Notes: generated by a model not told the origin, from the letters alone. A stretch of 64,000 nt of DNA from Ancylobacter sonchi (GCF_018390695.1 NZ_JAHBGF010000012.1:62001-126000); one strand, 5' to 3'. Counted from the first letter of the stretch, positions 1-8,511 are shown. Numbers and translations: made by a program.

Positions 1-992
1 TGATCAGCGGTGAAGACGATCAACGTATTGTCCCACAAGCCGTTTTCCTTGAGCGTCCGGAAGATGCGGCCGAGATGGTGGTCCACCTCATGGGCGAGGC
101 CAGCATAGATCGCGCGCATGCGGCGGATGAGCTCGTCATCCATCTCGGCGGCGCGTCCGGTGAGGTCGATGAGGTGGCCGGTGAGACCGATCTGACCGAT
201 CAGAGCGGCGATCAACCGGCTCTGGCCGGCCTCGACCGATGGATCGGCCCCGCGCACCGGCGCCGGCATGTCCGCGGGGTCGACGAGACGGTGCCAAGGA
301 TCTGCCGCGCCGAAGGGCGGGTGCGGGGCGATATAGGAGAGATGGGCGCAGAAGGGCTCGCGGCCGACCACGCCGAGCCAGTCGAGGAAGCGGTCGGTGA
401 GGAAGGAGGTCTCGGAATGCTCGGCGGCGAACACCGCCGGCTCGCCGAAGCGGCGCTGGGCGAAGATCGCCTCGCGGCCGGCATCGGGATCCTCCACCCG
501 GTAGCCGTTCGCCTTCAGATGCGCCAGCCACGGCGTCGCCCGCTCGGTGAGCATCACCCCCGCCACCATTCCCGGGCAGAGATTCTCATAGGTGCCGCGA
601 TCGGGATCGAGCGGCGCCCCGCCGCGCGGGTCGAGCGTGGTGTCGGTATAGCCGAACAGGGTCGGCAGGTAGCCGGCGCGACGCAGCTCGGTGAACAGCG
701 TCGGGTGGCGGGCGTCGAGCGGCATGCCGTTCGCCACCGAGCGATGCTTGTGGGCATAGAGCCCGGTATAGAGCGAGGCGCGCGACGGGCCGCAGGGATA
801 GACCTGGCAATAATGGCTGGCGAAGCTGGTGCCGGCGGCGGCCAGCGCATCGAGATGCGGCGTGAGCCCGCCGAACGGCCGCCCGGCGCCCATCAGGTCG
901 CCGCGCCACTGGTCGGCGGTGATCAGCAGAATGTTGGGGCGGGAAGGCGCCGGCGCGCCCTCAGAGGAGGCTCGGGTCGAAGCTCGGGTCAT
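1..992 (-). CDS. Sulfatase / phosphonate-monoester-hydrolase family protein (3' end outside window)
   Basis: This is the N-terminal 330 residues of an alkaline-phosphatase-superfamily hydrolase that cleaves sulfate or phosphonate/phosphate esters. After a short tail it begins NILLITADQWRGD, whose Asp residues are metal ligands in the family. The formylglycine motif C-G-P-S-R is at about residues 67-71, within YPCGPSRASLYTG. The window cuts the gene just inside the FTAD(H) metal motif, so the C-terminus is missing. The ATG at 992 is the first start upstream of the conserved N-terminus. The Cys version of the motif fits a sulfatase or phosphonate monoester hydrolase; substrate cannot be told. 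No adjoining gene suggests a pathway. Confidence 0.85.
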   Translation of the reverse strand, partial: MTRASTRASSEGAPAPSRPNILLITADQWRGDLMGAGRPFGGLTPHLDALAAAGTSFASHYCQVYPCGPSRASLYTGLYAHKHRSVANGMPLDARHPTLFTELRRAGYLPTLFGYTDTTLDPRGGAPLDPDRGTYENLCPGMVAGVMLTERATPWLAHLKANGYRVEDPDAGREAIFAQRRFGEPAVFAAEHSETSFLTDRFLDWLGVVGREPFCAHLSYIAPHPPFGAADPWHRLVDPADMPAPVRGADPSVEAGQSRLIAALIGQIGLTGHLIDLTGRAAEMDDELIRRMRAIYAGLAHEVDHHLGRIFRTLKENGLWDNTLIVFTAD

Positions 993-1213
993 TGGAAGGG
1001 CCGTCGCGGCTGGCGGGTGCGGGACGGCGACGCGGGGGCGACGCCGCCGGCAGCATAAGCCGGTTTCGCGGCGGCCGCAGCCGGTCGCGAACCGGCATGC
1101 GCCGGACGCCCCCCGCCGACATCTCGGAGGGTCGCCGCGGCTCTGGGCAAGCCGCCGCGCTGGGCTGGATCGCGTCTCCGGCGGCGGCAGGAGCGCCGGG
1201 ACTATCAGGCCGG

Positions 1214-1810
1214 CTAGCCGAAGGCGCGGAACTTGCCGCTGACAAGCGCCGCCCGGAGGCGATTGGTATAGTGCCGCACATAGGCGTCGGCGGCATGGTC
1301 GGGCTGCGAGCAGTTCCACGCCAGCGGCAGGACATGACTTGCCCGGCGGAACTCCGGCGTCGCCAGCATCGCGATCAGGTGCCCGTTTTCGCCCTCGGGC
1401 GTCACGAAATGCTCCTTCGCGACGGGTGTCGCGCGCGACGACAGGCAGGCCTCCAGCAAATCGAGGCCGCCACGGCCGCGCAACATGAGCACGCCGCTAT
1501 TCGCGCGGCCGGATATGCCGAGCACGTAGAAGATGTCGGCTCCGCGCTCGGCATCCAGCACCTCGATGAAGGCCGGGGCCGCCGGCGTCACTTCGGTATC
1601 GGCATCGAGCAGCAGGATGGCGTCGCTGCCGCCCCGCAGCAGAACGGCGGCATGGGCCAGCTTGCTCCACTTCATGTTGAGCCCGTCGACGGGCGTGCGG
1701 ATCAGCTCCCTCCGGTAGCCGCAGCGGGCGGCATAGGCCTGCTGCGAGGACACGCAGAAATCCCATTTCGTCAGATAGGTCTCGTCCGCGACGCACAGCA
1801 CGACAGGCAT
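1214..1810 (-). CDS. Putative glycosyltransferase (nucleotide-diphospho-sugar transferase-like)
   Basis: A 198-residue protein starting MPVVLCVADETYLTKWDFC. It carries a hydrophobic strand followed by LLLDADTEVT at about residues 66-75, which resembles the DxD metal/nucleotide-sugar site of GT-A fold transferases, and a C-terminal half rich in aromatic and His residues. It is short for a full glycosyltransferase. I chose the internal ATG at 1810 because AAGGGA sits 8 nt upstream; the open frame continues 37 codons further upstream with no comparable site. It stands alone between the sulfatase and a LysR gene. The family call rests on the DxD context only, and the function is unknown. Confidence 0.5.
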   Translation of the reverse strand: MPVVLCVADETYLTKWDFCVSSQQAYAARCGYRRELIRTPVDGLNMKWSKLAHAAVLLRGGSDAILLLDADTEVTPAAPAFIEVLDAERGADIFYVLGISGRANSGVLMLRGRGGLDLLEACLSSRATPVAKEHFVTPEGENGHLIAMLATPEFRRASHVLPLAWNCSQPDHAADAYVRHYTNRLRAALVSGKFRAFG

Positions 1811-1960
1811 GAGAACGATCCCTTCAACCGGGACGACAGAACATCCGGCACTCACAGTTCCATCACGAAGCCGGCCCTCCTTTCCAGAGTTTTCAGCCCC
1901 TGACGAAACTGCCGGCCCCATGAAACTCTGGCGCTCCGCGTATACTGCCCGGGCCCCGCC

Positions 1961-2881
1961 TCACGCCGAGGCGATCGCCCGCGCTACCCGGGCGAAATTC
2001 AGCGCCAGCGGCGGCGGGCGGTGCTTGCGATAGGCGACCACCAGCCCGACGCAGGGCTCGGGCGCGCTGAGCCGGCGGAACGCCACGCCGGGCACGTTGA
2101 GCTCGCTGAGCGAGGCGGGCACCAGCGAGACGCCGAACTCGGCGGCCACCAGCGACAGGATCGAGGCGATCTGCGAGGCCGGCGGGCCGAGGCGCGGCTC
2201 GAAGCCGACCTTGCGGCAGGCGGCGAGCGCGGCATCGTGCAGGCTGGTGCCGACCGAGCGCGGGGTGAGGATGAACGGCTCCTCCCTGAGCGTCGACAGA
2301 TCCAGCCCCTCGCTTGTCTTCTCCGCAGGCTTCCGCGCGGCGGGATGCGCCGCCGGCAGCGCCGCCACCAGCGGCTCGTCGATCAGCCGCTCCTCGCGCA
2401 GATCGGCGGGATCGGACTCGGCCGGGCGCAAAACGGCGACGTCCAGCCGCCCCTCGACCAGGCTCGCCAGCAGCACCACCGAATTCGCCTCGACGATCCT
2501 GAGCTCGACATCGGGATAGGAGCGGCGGAACGAGCGGATGACGGCCGGAAATAGCGGGTTGAGCGCCGCCGTGCCGGTGAGGCCGACGCTGAGCTGGCCG
2601 ATCTCGCCGCGCGCGGCGCGCCGGGCGGCGCGGATGGCGGCGGCAGCCTCCTCCGGCAGCGGCTTCACCGCCGCGAGGAAGGCTTCACCGGCCTCGGTCA
2701 GCTCGGCGCCATGCGCCACCCGGTGGAACAGCTGGGTGCCGATCTCCGCCTCCAGATCCTTGATCTGGGCGCTAAGCGGCGGCTGGCCGATGCCGAGGCG
2801 GGCGGCGGCGCGGGTGAAGTTCCGCTCTTCGGCGACGGCGATGAAATAGCGGATGTGGCGCAGCTCCACAGCTATACTCAT
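1961..2881 (-). CDS. LysR-family transcriptional regulator
   Basis: A 306-residue LysR-type regulator. The N-terminal winged helix-turn-helix covers about residues 5-65 (MELRHIRYFIAVAEE-like start, then FTRAAARLGIGQPPLSAQI), followed by a periplasmic-binding-protein-like effector domain to the C-terminus. Length is normal. It is divergent from the MFS transporter gene, with 109 bp between the two start codons. This is the usual LysR layout, so it probably controls that transporter; that is inference. The effector is unknown. Confidence 0.9.
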   Translation of the reverse strand: MSIAVELRHIRYFIAVAEERNFTRAAARLGIGQPPLSAQIKDLEAEIGTQLFHRVAHGAELTEAGEAFLAAVKPLPEEAAAAIRAARRAARGEIGQLSVGLTGTAALNPLFPAVIRSFRRSYPDVELRIVEANSVVLLASLVEGRLDVAVLRPAESDPADLREERLIDEPLVAALPAAHPAARKPAEKTSEGLDLSTLREEPFILTPRSVGTSLHDAALAACRKVGFEPRLGPPASQIASILSLVAAEFGVSLVPASLSELNVPGVAFRRLSAPEPCVGLVVAYRKHRPPPLALNFARVARAIASA

Positions 2882-2990
2882 TACATATGAAGAACGACAT
2901 TTCCATATATTGGACAGATAATGGCCGCGAGACTATTTCCGCAGGGCTGCTCCCCCCACCGAAACGGGGACGCTTCCGGGAATCGTCCAA

Positions 2991-4376
2991 ATGTCCGCGC
3001 CTGCGCTCGCTTCGCCCTCTCTTGCCTCGGCCTCCCTCGCCTCCTCCGCCGTCACCTCGTCCGCTGCCGCCTCGCCCGTCCTGCGTGACCGCACGCCCGC
3101 CGCCGAGATTCCCCGCGCGGCGCCCGACCTCGTGCTACCCGAGGAGATCGAGCTTGAGGTGGCGCCGGCGCCGAGCTTCATCGAGCGTGGCACCGCCGAG
3201 TATCGCCGCGCCGGTCTCGCGCTGTTCCTCGCCGGCTTCGCCAGCTTCTCGCTGATCTATTGCGTGCAGCCTCTGCTGCCCGACTTCGCCCGCAGCTTCG
3301 CGCTGACCCCGGCGCAGAGCTCGCTCGCTTTGTCGCTGACCACCGGGATGCTCGCGGTCTCCATCGTGCTGGCCGGCGCCTTCTCGCAGGTACTGGGCCG
3401 GCGCGGGCTGATCTTCGGCTCGATGGCGCTGGCGGCGGTGTTCAACCTCGCCGCCGCCTTCGCGCCGAGCTGGCCGACGCTGCTGGCCGCCCGCGCGCTG
3501 GAAGGCTTCGTGCTCGGCGGCGTGCCGGCAGTGGCAATGGCCTATCTCGCCGAGGAGATCGCCCCCAGGCATCTCGGCAAGGCGATGGGCCTCTATATCG
3601 GCGGCACCGCCTTCGGGGCGATGATGGGCCGCGTCGGCATGGGGCTGACCACCGAATTCGCCTCCTGGCGAATGGCGCTCGGCGTGCTCGGCGCGCTGTG
3701 CGTCGCCTCGGCGATCGGCTTCCTCTTGCTGCTGCCGCCCTCGCGCAATTTCGAGCCGCAGCGCGGCCTCGGCCTCGGCTTCCACCTTTCCGCCTGGGGC
3801 GGGCACCTGCGCAACCGCGCGCTGATCCGCGTCTATGCCATCGGCTTCGTGCTCACCAGCATCTTCGTGACGCTGTTCAACTACGCCACCTTCCGGCTGT
3901 CCGGCGCACCCTACGGGCTATCCCCCTCGGCGGTGAGCATGCTGTTCCTCGCCTTCGGCTTCGGCATCGTCTCCTCCTCGCTGGCCGGCAGCCTCGCCGA
4001 CCGCTTCGGCCGCCGGCCGCTGCTGGTCGCCGGCTTCCTGATCATGCTGGCGGGGATCCTCTTGACGCTGTCCGCCTCGCTGGTGGCTATCGCCGGCGGC
4101 GTGGCGCTGGTGGCGACCGGCTTCTTCATCGGCCATTCGGTGGCCTCGAGCTCGGTCGGCCCGCTGGCCGGGCTGTCCAAGGGACACGCCGCCTCGCTGT
4201 ACCTGCTGTTCTACTATATCGGCTCCAGCGTCACCGGCTCGATGGGCGGCTGGTTCTGGCAGCATGGCGGCTGGGGCGCTATCGTCGCCCTCACCGGCGG
4301 GCTGGCCGGGCTCGGCGCCCTGCTCTCCCTCGCCGGGCGGACCCGCGAGGCCCACGCCGCCGCCGTCGCGCGCTGA
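2991..4376 (+). CDS. MFS transporter, YnfM/Bcr-like
   Basis: A 461-residue major facilitator permease of the inner membrane with about 12 hydrophobic segments. The core begins near residue 75 (GLALFLAGFASFSLIYCVQPLLP), and the loop 2-3 motif is visible as GAFSQVLGRRG, repeated in the second half as GSLADRFGRRP. This resembles the YnfM group of drug or metabolite exporters. The first ~70 residues are an Ala/Ser-rich then Glu-rich soluble tail, unusual for MFS proteins, so a start further in is possible, although ATG 2991 has a GGGAA sequence upstream. The divergent LysR gene probably regulates it. A strong terminator follows. Substrate unknown. Confidence 0.85.
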   Translation: MSAPALASPSLASASLASSAVTSSAAASPVLRDRTPAAEIPRAAPDLVLPEEIELEVAPAPSFIERGTAEYRRAGLALFLAGFASFSLIYCVQPLLPDFARSFALTPAQSSLALSLTTGMLAVSIVLAGAFSQVLGRRGLIFGSMALAAVFNLAAAFAPSWPTLLAARALEGFVLGGVPAVAMAYLAEEIAPRHLGKAMGLYIGGTAFGAMMGRVGMGLTTEFASWRMALGVLGALCVASAIGFLLLLPPSRNFEPQRGLGLGFHLSAWGGHLRNRALIRVYAIGFVLTSIFVTLFNYATFRLSGAPYGLSPSAVSMLFLAFGFGIVSSSLAGSLADRFGRRPLLVAGFLIMLAGILLTLSASLVAIAGGVALVATGFFIGHSVASSSVGPLAGLSKGHAASLYLLFYYIGSSVTGSMGGWFWQHGGWGAIVALTGGLAGLGALLSLAGRTREAHAAAVAR

Positions 4377-4405
4377 CCGCACGACGCACGACCTGCCTCA
4401 TGCGA

Positions 4406-4437
4406 CGCCGCGCCCGGCAAAGGCGCGGCGTTTTCTT
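4406..4437 (+). terminator. Rho-independent terminator of the MFS gene
   Basis: A 9-bp perfect stem (CGCCGCGCC at 4406-4414 with GGCGCGGCG at 4422-4430), a 7-nt loop and the tail TTTTCTT. It lies 29 bp after the MFS stop codon. Confidence 0.9.
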
Positions 4438-4454
4438 ATAGGGGTTACCCCTAT
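4438..4454. promoter_or_regulatory. Distal DmeR operator candidate
   Basis: A perfect inverted repeat ATAGGGGT-T-ACCCCTAT lying immediately after the MFS terminator and 144 bp before the dmeR start. The AT-flanked GGG/CCC core matches the type of site used by RcnR/DmeR regulators. A second copy lies at 4574-4594. Confidence 0.65.
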
Positions 4455-4573
4455 GATCGGATCGACGCGTGCCACCGAACGCAACCGGCAGGCGGACAGA
4501 CTGACCGCAAGCAATGCTTTTCTGGCGGCAGTCATACCGCCTGGCGCGAATCCGACGGGCTTGCCTCGCTAAA

Positions 4574-4594
4574 ATATAGGGTATACCCCTATAT
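4574..4594. promoter_or_regulatory. Proximal DmeR operator candidate, abutting the dmeR start
   Basis: An inverted repeat with arms ATATAGGG and CCCCTATAT around TATA. It ends 3 bp before the dmeR ATG, so it occupies the place where a Shine-Dalgarno sequence would be; no clear ribosome-binding site is visible. Binding here could block transcription, and a leaderless or short-leader transcript is possible. Confidence 0.7.
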
Positions 4595-4597
4595 CCC

Positions 4598-4870
4598 ATG
4601 AGCCATATTGCGAAGAACAAGGCCAAGCTTCTCGCGCGCATCCGCCGCCTGAAGGGGCAGATGGAGGCGATCGAGCGGTCGCTGGAGGCGGAGGCGCCCT
4701 GCGCCGACGTGCTGAACCAGGTCGCCTCGGTGCGCGGCGCCATCAACGGCCTGACCGCCGAGCTGATCGAAGACCACATCCACGAGCACGTGCTCGGCGT
4801 CGAGGACCCGGCCGCCCGCGAGGCGGGCGCCGAGGAACTGATCGACGTCATCCGGACCTATATGAAATGA
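4598..4870 (+). CDS. dmeR: Ni/Co-responsive repressor of the RcnR/FrmR/CsoR family
   Basis: A 90-residue all-helical repressor. The pattern His3, Cys35, His60, Glu63 and His64 matches the ligand set known for the nickel/cobalt sensor RcnR, rather than the Cys-His-Cys copper set of CsoR or the formaldehyde sensor FrmR. Metal binding should release DNA and allow transcription. It overlaps the next gene, a CDF exporter, by 4 bp, which is the dmeRF arrangement known from rhizobia. Two GGG/CCC inverted repeats upstream are probable operators, so autoregulation is likely. Confidence 0.88.
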   Translation: MSHIAKNKAKLLARIRRLKGQMEAIERSLEAEAPCADVLNQVASVRGAINGLTAELIEDHIHEHVLGVEDPAAREAGAEELIDVIRTYMK

Positions 4871-5856
4871 CCGACGCCGCCCGCCTCGACGCCCCGCACA
4901 GCCACGTGTTCCTCGGCGACAACCATGACCGCAACGCCCGCCGCACCTGGCTGGTGATCGCGCTGACCGCGACGATGATGGTCGGCGAGATCGTCGCCGG
5001 CAGCGTGTTCGGCTCGATGGCGCTGGTCGCCGATGGCTGGCACATGGCGACCCACGCGGCGGCGATGCTGATCACCGCCCTCGCCTATCTCTATGCCCGC
5101 CGCAACGCCCACAATCCGCGCTTCAGCTTCGGCACCGGCAAGCTCGGCGACCTCGCCGCCTTCGCCAGCGCCGTGGTGCTGGCGCTGATCGCGCTGCTGA
5201 TCGGCTGGGAAAGCCTGGTGCGGCTCTACAGCCCGACCGCCATCGACTTTCCGCAGGCCATCGCGGTGGCGGTGCTCGGCCTCGCGGTGAACCTCGCCAG
5301 CGCGTGGCTGCTGCGCGAGGACCACGACCACCATCACGGCCACGGCCATCACCACGGGCACGGACATCACCACGATCATCATGACGGCGAGCAGCCTAAC
5401 GAGGGGCAGCCTAACGAGGGACCTGCGCACGACCTCAACCTGCGCGCCGCCTATCTGCACGTGCTCGCCGACGCGCTGACCTCGGTGCTTGCCATCGCGG
5501 CGCTGACGCTCGGCAGCCTCTATGGCTGGCTGTGGCTCGACCCGATGATGGGCATCGTCGGCGGCCTCGTCATCGCCCGCTGGTCCTTCGGCCTTATCCG
5601 CAGCGCCGGCGCGGTGCTGATCGACTATGTCGAGCCGGGCGAGGACCTGCCGGACGAAATCCGCGAGGCGGTGGAGACCGACGGCGACGAGATCGTCGAC
5701 CTGCATGTCTGGCAGCTCGGCCCCGGCCATCACGGCGCCATCGTGGCGCTGCGCAGCACCGATCCGCGCCCGCCCTCGCACTACCGTGCCAAGCTGGCGC
5801 ATATCCACGACCTGTCGCATGTGACGGTCGAGGTGGAGCCGAAGCTGGCGGCCTGA
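4867..5856 (+). CDS. dmeF: CDF-family divalent metal exporter (Co/Ni)
   Basis: A 329-residue cation diffusion facilitator that exports divalent metals from cytoplasm to periplasm by proton antiport. The N-terminus with HSHVFLGDNHDRNARRTW is typical of DmeF. Transport-site motifs are visible in membrane segment 2 (VADGWHMATH) and segment 5 (HVLADAL). Between segments 4 and 5 is a very His-rich loop of about 25 residues, then a duplicated EGQPNEG sequence. A cytoplasmic C-terminal domain follows. It is translationally coupled to dmeR (ATGA overlap). Ni/Co specificity is inferred from the regulator and the family. Confidence 0.9.
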   Translation: MTDAARLDAPHSHVFLGDNHDRNARRTWLVIALTATMMVGEIVAGSVFGSMALVADGWHMATHAAAMLITALAYLYARRNAHNPRFSFGTGKLGDLAAFASAVVLALIALLIGWESLVRLYSPTAIDFPQAIAVAVLGLAVNLASAWLLREDHDHHHGHGHHHGHGHHHDHHDGEQPNEGQPNEGPAHDLNLRAAYLHVLADALTSVLAIAALTLGSLYGWLWLDPMMGIVGGLVIARWSFGLIRSAGAVLIDYVEPGEDLPDEIREAVETDGDEIVDLHVWQLGPGHHGAIVALRSTDPRPPSHYRAKLAHIHDLSHVTVEVEPKLAA

Positions 5857-5863
5857 GCCACCT

Positions 5864-6766
5864 TCAGGCGGGCGCAGGCGCGCGCAACAGCTCCGCGAGC
5901 AGCCCGGCGACGTGGCGCAGCCCGGCATCGCCGGCGCGACGCTGGTGCCAGGCGAGATGCAGCGGGAAGCCGGCCACCGGCACCGGCGGCGGGAAGCTGA
6001 CGAGCCCGCCCTCCGCCGCCGCCACCCGCGAGGGCAGCAGCGCCATCATGTCGGTCTGGCGCAGCAGCGTCGGCACCATCTGGAAGCCCGGCACCACGAA
6101 GCCGACGCGGCGGGCGAGCCCGCGCCGGCCGAGTTCCTCATCCACCGGCGTCGTCCGCTCACCCCGCCCGGAGACGACGATGTGCGGGCTGGCGAGCCAG
6201 TGCGCGCGGTCGAACGCCGTCGCGGCGGGATGGCCGGGCCGCATCGCCACCACATAGTGCTCGTCGAGCAGATGGGTGTAGCGCAGCCCGTCCTCGCCGG
6301 GGGCGAAGACCGAGACGGCGAGATCGGCGCTGCCCTCGACCAGCGCCCGCCGCGCCGCCTCCGCGCTGAGCCAGGGCTGCACCACCAGATCGAGGCCGGG
6401 CGCCGTCTCGCCCAGCCGCGCTGCCAGCGGGGCGAGCACGAACAGCGCCGGATAGTCGGTCATGACGATGCGGAGCGTCTGCCGAAGTTCGTGCAGCGGA
6501 ACCGGCGCCGGATCGACCAGCGCCTCCACCTCGGCCAGCAGCGCCTTGAGCGGCGCGCGCAGCGCCTGCGCCCGTGGCGTGAGGCGCATGACGCCACGCC
6601 CGCGCTCCATCAGCTTGTCGCGGAACAGGTGGCGGCAGCGTTGCAGCGCCGCCGAGGCGGCCGGCTGCGACAGGCCCACCCGCTCGGCGGCCCGCCCGAC
6701 ATGCGCCTCGTCGAGCAGCGCGTCCAGCACCACCAGCAGGTTGAGGTCGAGCGAACGTAAATTCAT
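5864..6766 (-). CDS. LysR-family transcriptional regulator (NodD/PcpR-like group)
   Basis: A 300-residue LysR regulator starting MNLRSLDLNLLVVLDALLDE, which marks the NodD/NahR/PcpR-like subgroup. The HTH (VGRAAERVGLSQPAASAAL) is at about residues 22-42 and the effector domain fills the rest. It is divergent from the quinone-oxidoreductase gene with 87 bp between starts. A 10-bp palindrome, CAATCGATTG, lies between them. Control of that oxidoreductase is the natural inference. Its stop faces that of dmeF only 7 bp away, inside a small 6-bp stem-loop (5851-5869). Confidence 0.9.
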   Translation of the reverse strand: MNLRSLDLNLLVVLDALLDEAHVGRAAERVGLSQPAASAALQRCRHLFRDKLMERGRGVMRLTPRAQALRAPLKALLAEVEALVDPAPVPLHELRQTLRIVMTDYPALFVLAPLAARLGETAPGLDLVVQPWLSAEAARRALVEGSADLAVSVFAPGEDGLRYTHLLDEHYVVAMRPGHPAATAFDRAHWLASPHIVVSGRGERTTPVDEELGRRGLARRVGFVVPGFQMVPTLLRQTDMMALLPSRVAAAEGGLVSFPPPVPVAGFPLHLAWHQRRAGDAGLRHVAGLLAELLRAPAPA

Positions 6767-6790
6767 AGAACGGATAATAGGCTATATCGA

Positions 6791-6800
6791 CAATCGATTG
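6791..6800. promoter_or_regulatory. Palindrome in the LysR/oxidoreductase divergent promoter
   Basis: A perfect 10-bp palindrome CAATCGATTG in an AT-rich stretch, 24 bp upstream of the LysR start. It is a candidate operator for the LysR protein, although it lacks a clear T-N11-A box. Confidence 0.4.
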
Positions 6801-6853
6801 GAATGATTTATTGCCGCCGCGCATCGTGCCGTCACCCCTTTATGGAGACGACG

Positions 6854-7510
6854 ATGTCCGACGCACTCACCGACGAAGACCCCAGCAGTAAAGCTCCTAC
6901 CGGCAAGACCCTCGTCCTGCTGTTCCATCCCGATCCCGCCCGCTCGCGCGCCAATGCAAGGCTCGCCGACGCGGCGGCGCGGCGGCCGGATGTCGAGGTG
7001 GTCGACATGGCCGCTCTCTACCCGCACGGCATCGACATGGAGGCCGACGGCGCCCGCGAGGCGGCACGGCTCCTCGCCGCCGACCGGCTGGTGCTGCAAT
7101 TCCCGCTGCTGTGGTACGCGACGCCGCCGCTTCTGAAGGCGTGGCAGGACGCGGTGCTGACCCGCATGTTCTACCTCGCCTATGAAAGCGAGGGCCGGCT
7201 CGTGGAGGGCATGCCGCTCCTGCTCGCCCTGACCGCCGGCGGACCGGCCGAGGCCTATCGCTCCGATGCCGGCAACCCGCTGGCGCTCGACGCGCTGCTG
7301 GCGCCGCTGCGCGCCACCGCGCATCGCTGCCGTCTCGCGCTCGCCGACCCCTTCATCGTCTACGAGGCCAACAAGGTGCCGGTGGAGGCTCTCGATGCCG
7401 CCGCCGAGGCCTATGCGCGACGGCTCGACGACTGGATCGCCGACACGTCGGCGACGCCTCACCAGTTCAGCGCCGGCGTCGCCACCGGGGCGTCCCACAG
7501 CGCCAGCTGA
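6854..7510 (+). CDS. NAD(P)H:quinone oxidoreductase, flavodoxin-like (MdaB/KefF/YwrO type)
   Basis: A 218-residue cytoplasmic flavodoxin-fold reductase. The N-terminus has a strand followed by FHPDPARSRANARL (about residues 22-35), the FMN/FAD loop of this family. The diagnostic FPLLWYATPPLLKAWQDAVL is at about residues 78-97. It probably performs two-electron reduction of quinones or electrophiles. Start at 6854 is chosen because GGAG lies 6 nt upstream; 6842 is an alternative. Its last 52 bp overlap, tail to tail, the 3' end of dhaK on the other strand. The divergent LysR is the likely regulator. Confidence 0.85.
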   Translation: MSDALTDEDPSSKAPTGKTLVLLFHPDPARSRANARLADAAARRPDVEVVDMAALYPHGIDMEADGAREAARLLAADRLVLQFPLLWYATPPLLKAWQDAVLTRMFYLAYESEGRLVEGMPLLLALTAGGPAEAYRSDAGNPLALDALLAPLRATAHRCRLALADPFIVYEANKVPVEALDAAAEAYARRLDDWIADTSATPHQFSAGVATGASHSAS

Positions 7511-8460
7511 TCCGTCGTGAGCAGGGCCAGCGTCACCGACAGCCCGGCCATGTCCAGCGAGGTAACGAAGGTCCCGGTGAGCGAGCGCACCGGCGCGAGG
7601 CCCCGCGCCTCGAAGAAGCGGTGCGCCAGGCCATAAGCGAGGTAGAGCTCGATCGGCGGCGTGCCGCCGAAGCCGTTGACGACCAGCAGCGGGTGAAGGT
7701 CCGGCGCCGCCGTCAGCTCCGGCGGCAATTCGGCGAGGATGGCCGCGCCGAGCTGGCCGATAATGGCATCGGCATCGGCGAAACGGGTACGGTCAAGGCC
7801 CGGCTCGCCATGGATGCCGACGCCGATCTCCATCTCCTCCGGCCCGAGCACGAAGGTCTCGCGCGGGTTGTTCGGTATCGCCACGCCGCGCAGGGCGACG
7901 CCCATCGAGCGGATGGCGGCGTTGAGCCCGTCGCCCAGCGCCTTCAGCGTGGCGAGATCGGCCCCGCGCTCGGCGGCGGCCCCGATCAGCTTCTCCACCA
8001 CCACCGTGCCGGCGACCCCGCGCCGGCCACGGCTGCGCACCGCCGGCCCGGTGGCGGCGTCGTCCTCGACGATGACGGTCTCGACGGCATGGCGGCCGGC
8101 CGCCATCTCCGCCGCCATCTCGAAATTCATCACGTCGCCGTCGTAATTCTTGACGATCAGCAGGCAGCCGGCTCCGGTATCGGTCTCGTCCATCGCCGCG
8201 ACGATCTGGTCGGGGGTCGGCGAAGTGAAGACATGGCCGGTGCAGGCGGCATCCAGCATGCCCGACCCGACGAAGCCGGAATGCAGCGGCTCGTGGCCGG
8301 CGCCGCCGCCGGAGATCACCGCCACCTTGCCCGGCACCAGCTGGCGCCGCCGGACGAATTTGCGCCCGCCGCCGAAGACGACGAGCTCGGCATGCGCGCG
8401 CACAAGCCCGTCGAGGCTCTCGGCGACGAAACGCTCCGGCGCGTTCATGATCTTCTTCAT
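7459..8460 (-). CDS. dhaK: PTS-type dihydroxyacetone kinase, substrate-binding subunit DhaK
   Basis: A 333-residue DhaK subunit, which holds dihydroxyacetone as a hemiaminal on a His. That His is at about residue 217 in GIHGEPG, and the glycine-rich ISGGGAGHEPLH motif is at residues 50-60. There is no DhaL domain, so it needs the separate DhaL encoded upstream. It is the last gene of the leftward ABC/dha operon, 51 bp after the unknown 135-residue gene. The 3' end overlaps the oppositely oriented oxidoreductase. Other short ketoses, such as erythrulose, are possible substrates. Confidence 0.9.
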   Translation of the reverse strand: MKKIMNAPERFVAESLDGLVRAHAELVVFGGGRKFVRRRQLVPGKVAVISGGGAGHEPLHSGFVGSGMLDAACTGHVFTSPTPDQIVAAMDETDTGAGCLLIVKNYDGDVMNFEMAAEMAAGRHAVETVIVEDDAATGPAVRSRGRRGVAGTVVVEKLIGAAAERGADLATLKALGDGLNAAIRSMGVALRGVAIPNNPRETFVLGPEEMEIGVGIHGEPGLDRTRFADADAIIGQLGAAILAELPPELTAAPDLHPLLVVNGFGGTPPIELYLAYGLAHRFFEARGLAPVRSLTGTFVTSLDMAGLSVTLALLTTDQLALWDAPVATPALNW

Positions 8461-8511
8461 CGCCCGGCGCTCCGGCGCGCAAGCGGGCGGGTGCCGCTAT
8501 GGTGAAGCCGC

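Noticed and set aside
993-1213. Possible gene between the sulfatase and the glycosyltransferase-like gene
   Set aside because: The open frames there are shadows with no start signal or family resemblance; I see nothing in this 221-bp stretch.
4453-4572. Possible 39-residue peptide between the two DmeR operators
   Set aside because: It has no convincing ribosome-binding site, starts inside the distal operator and shows no recognisable sequence feature.
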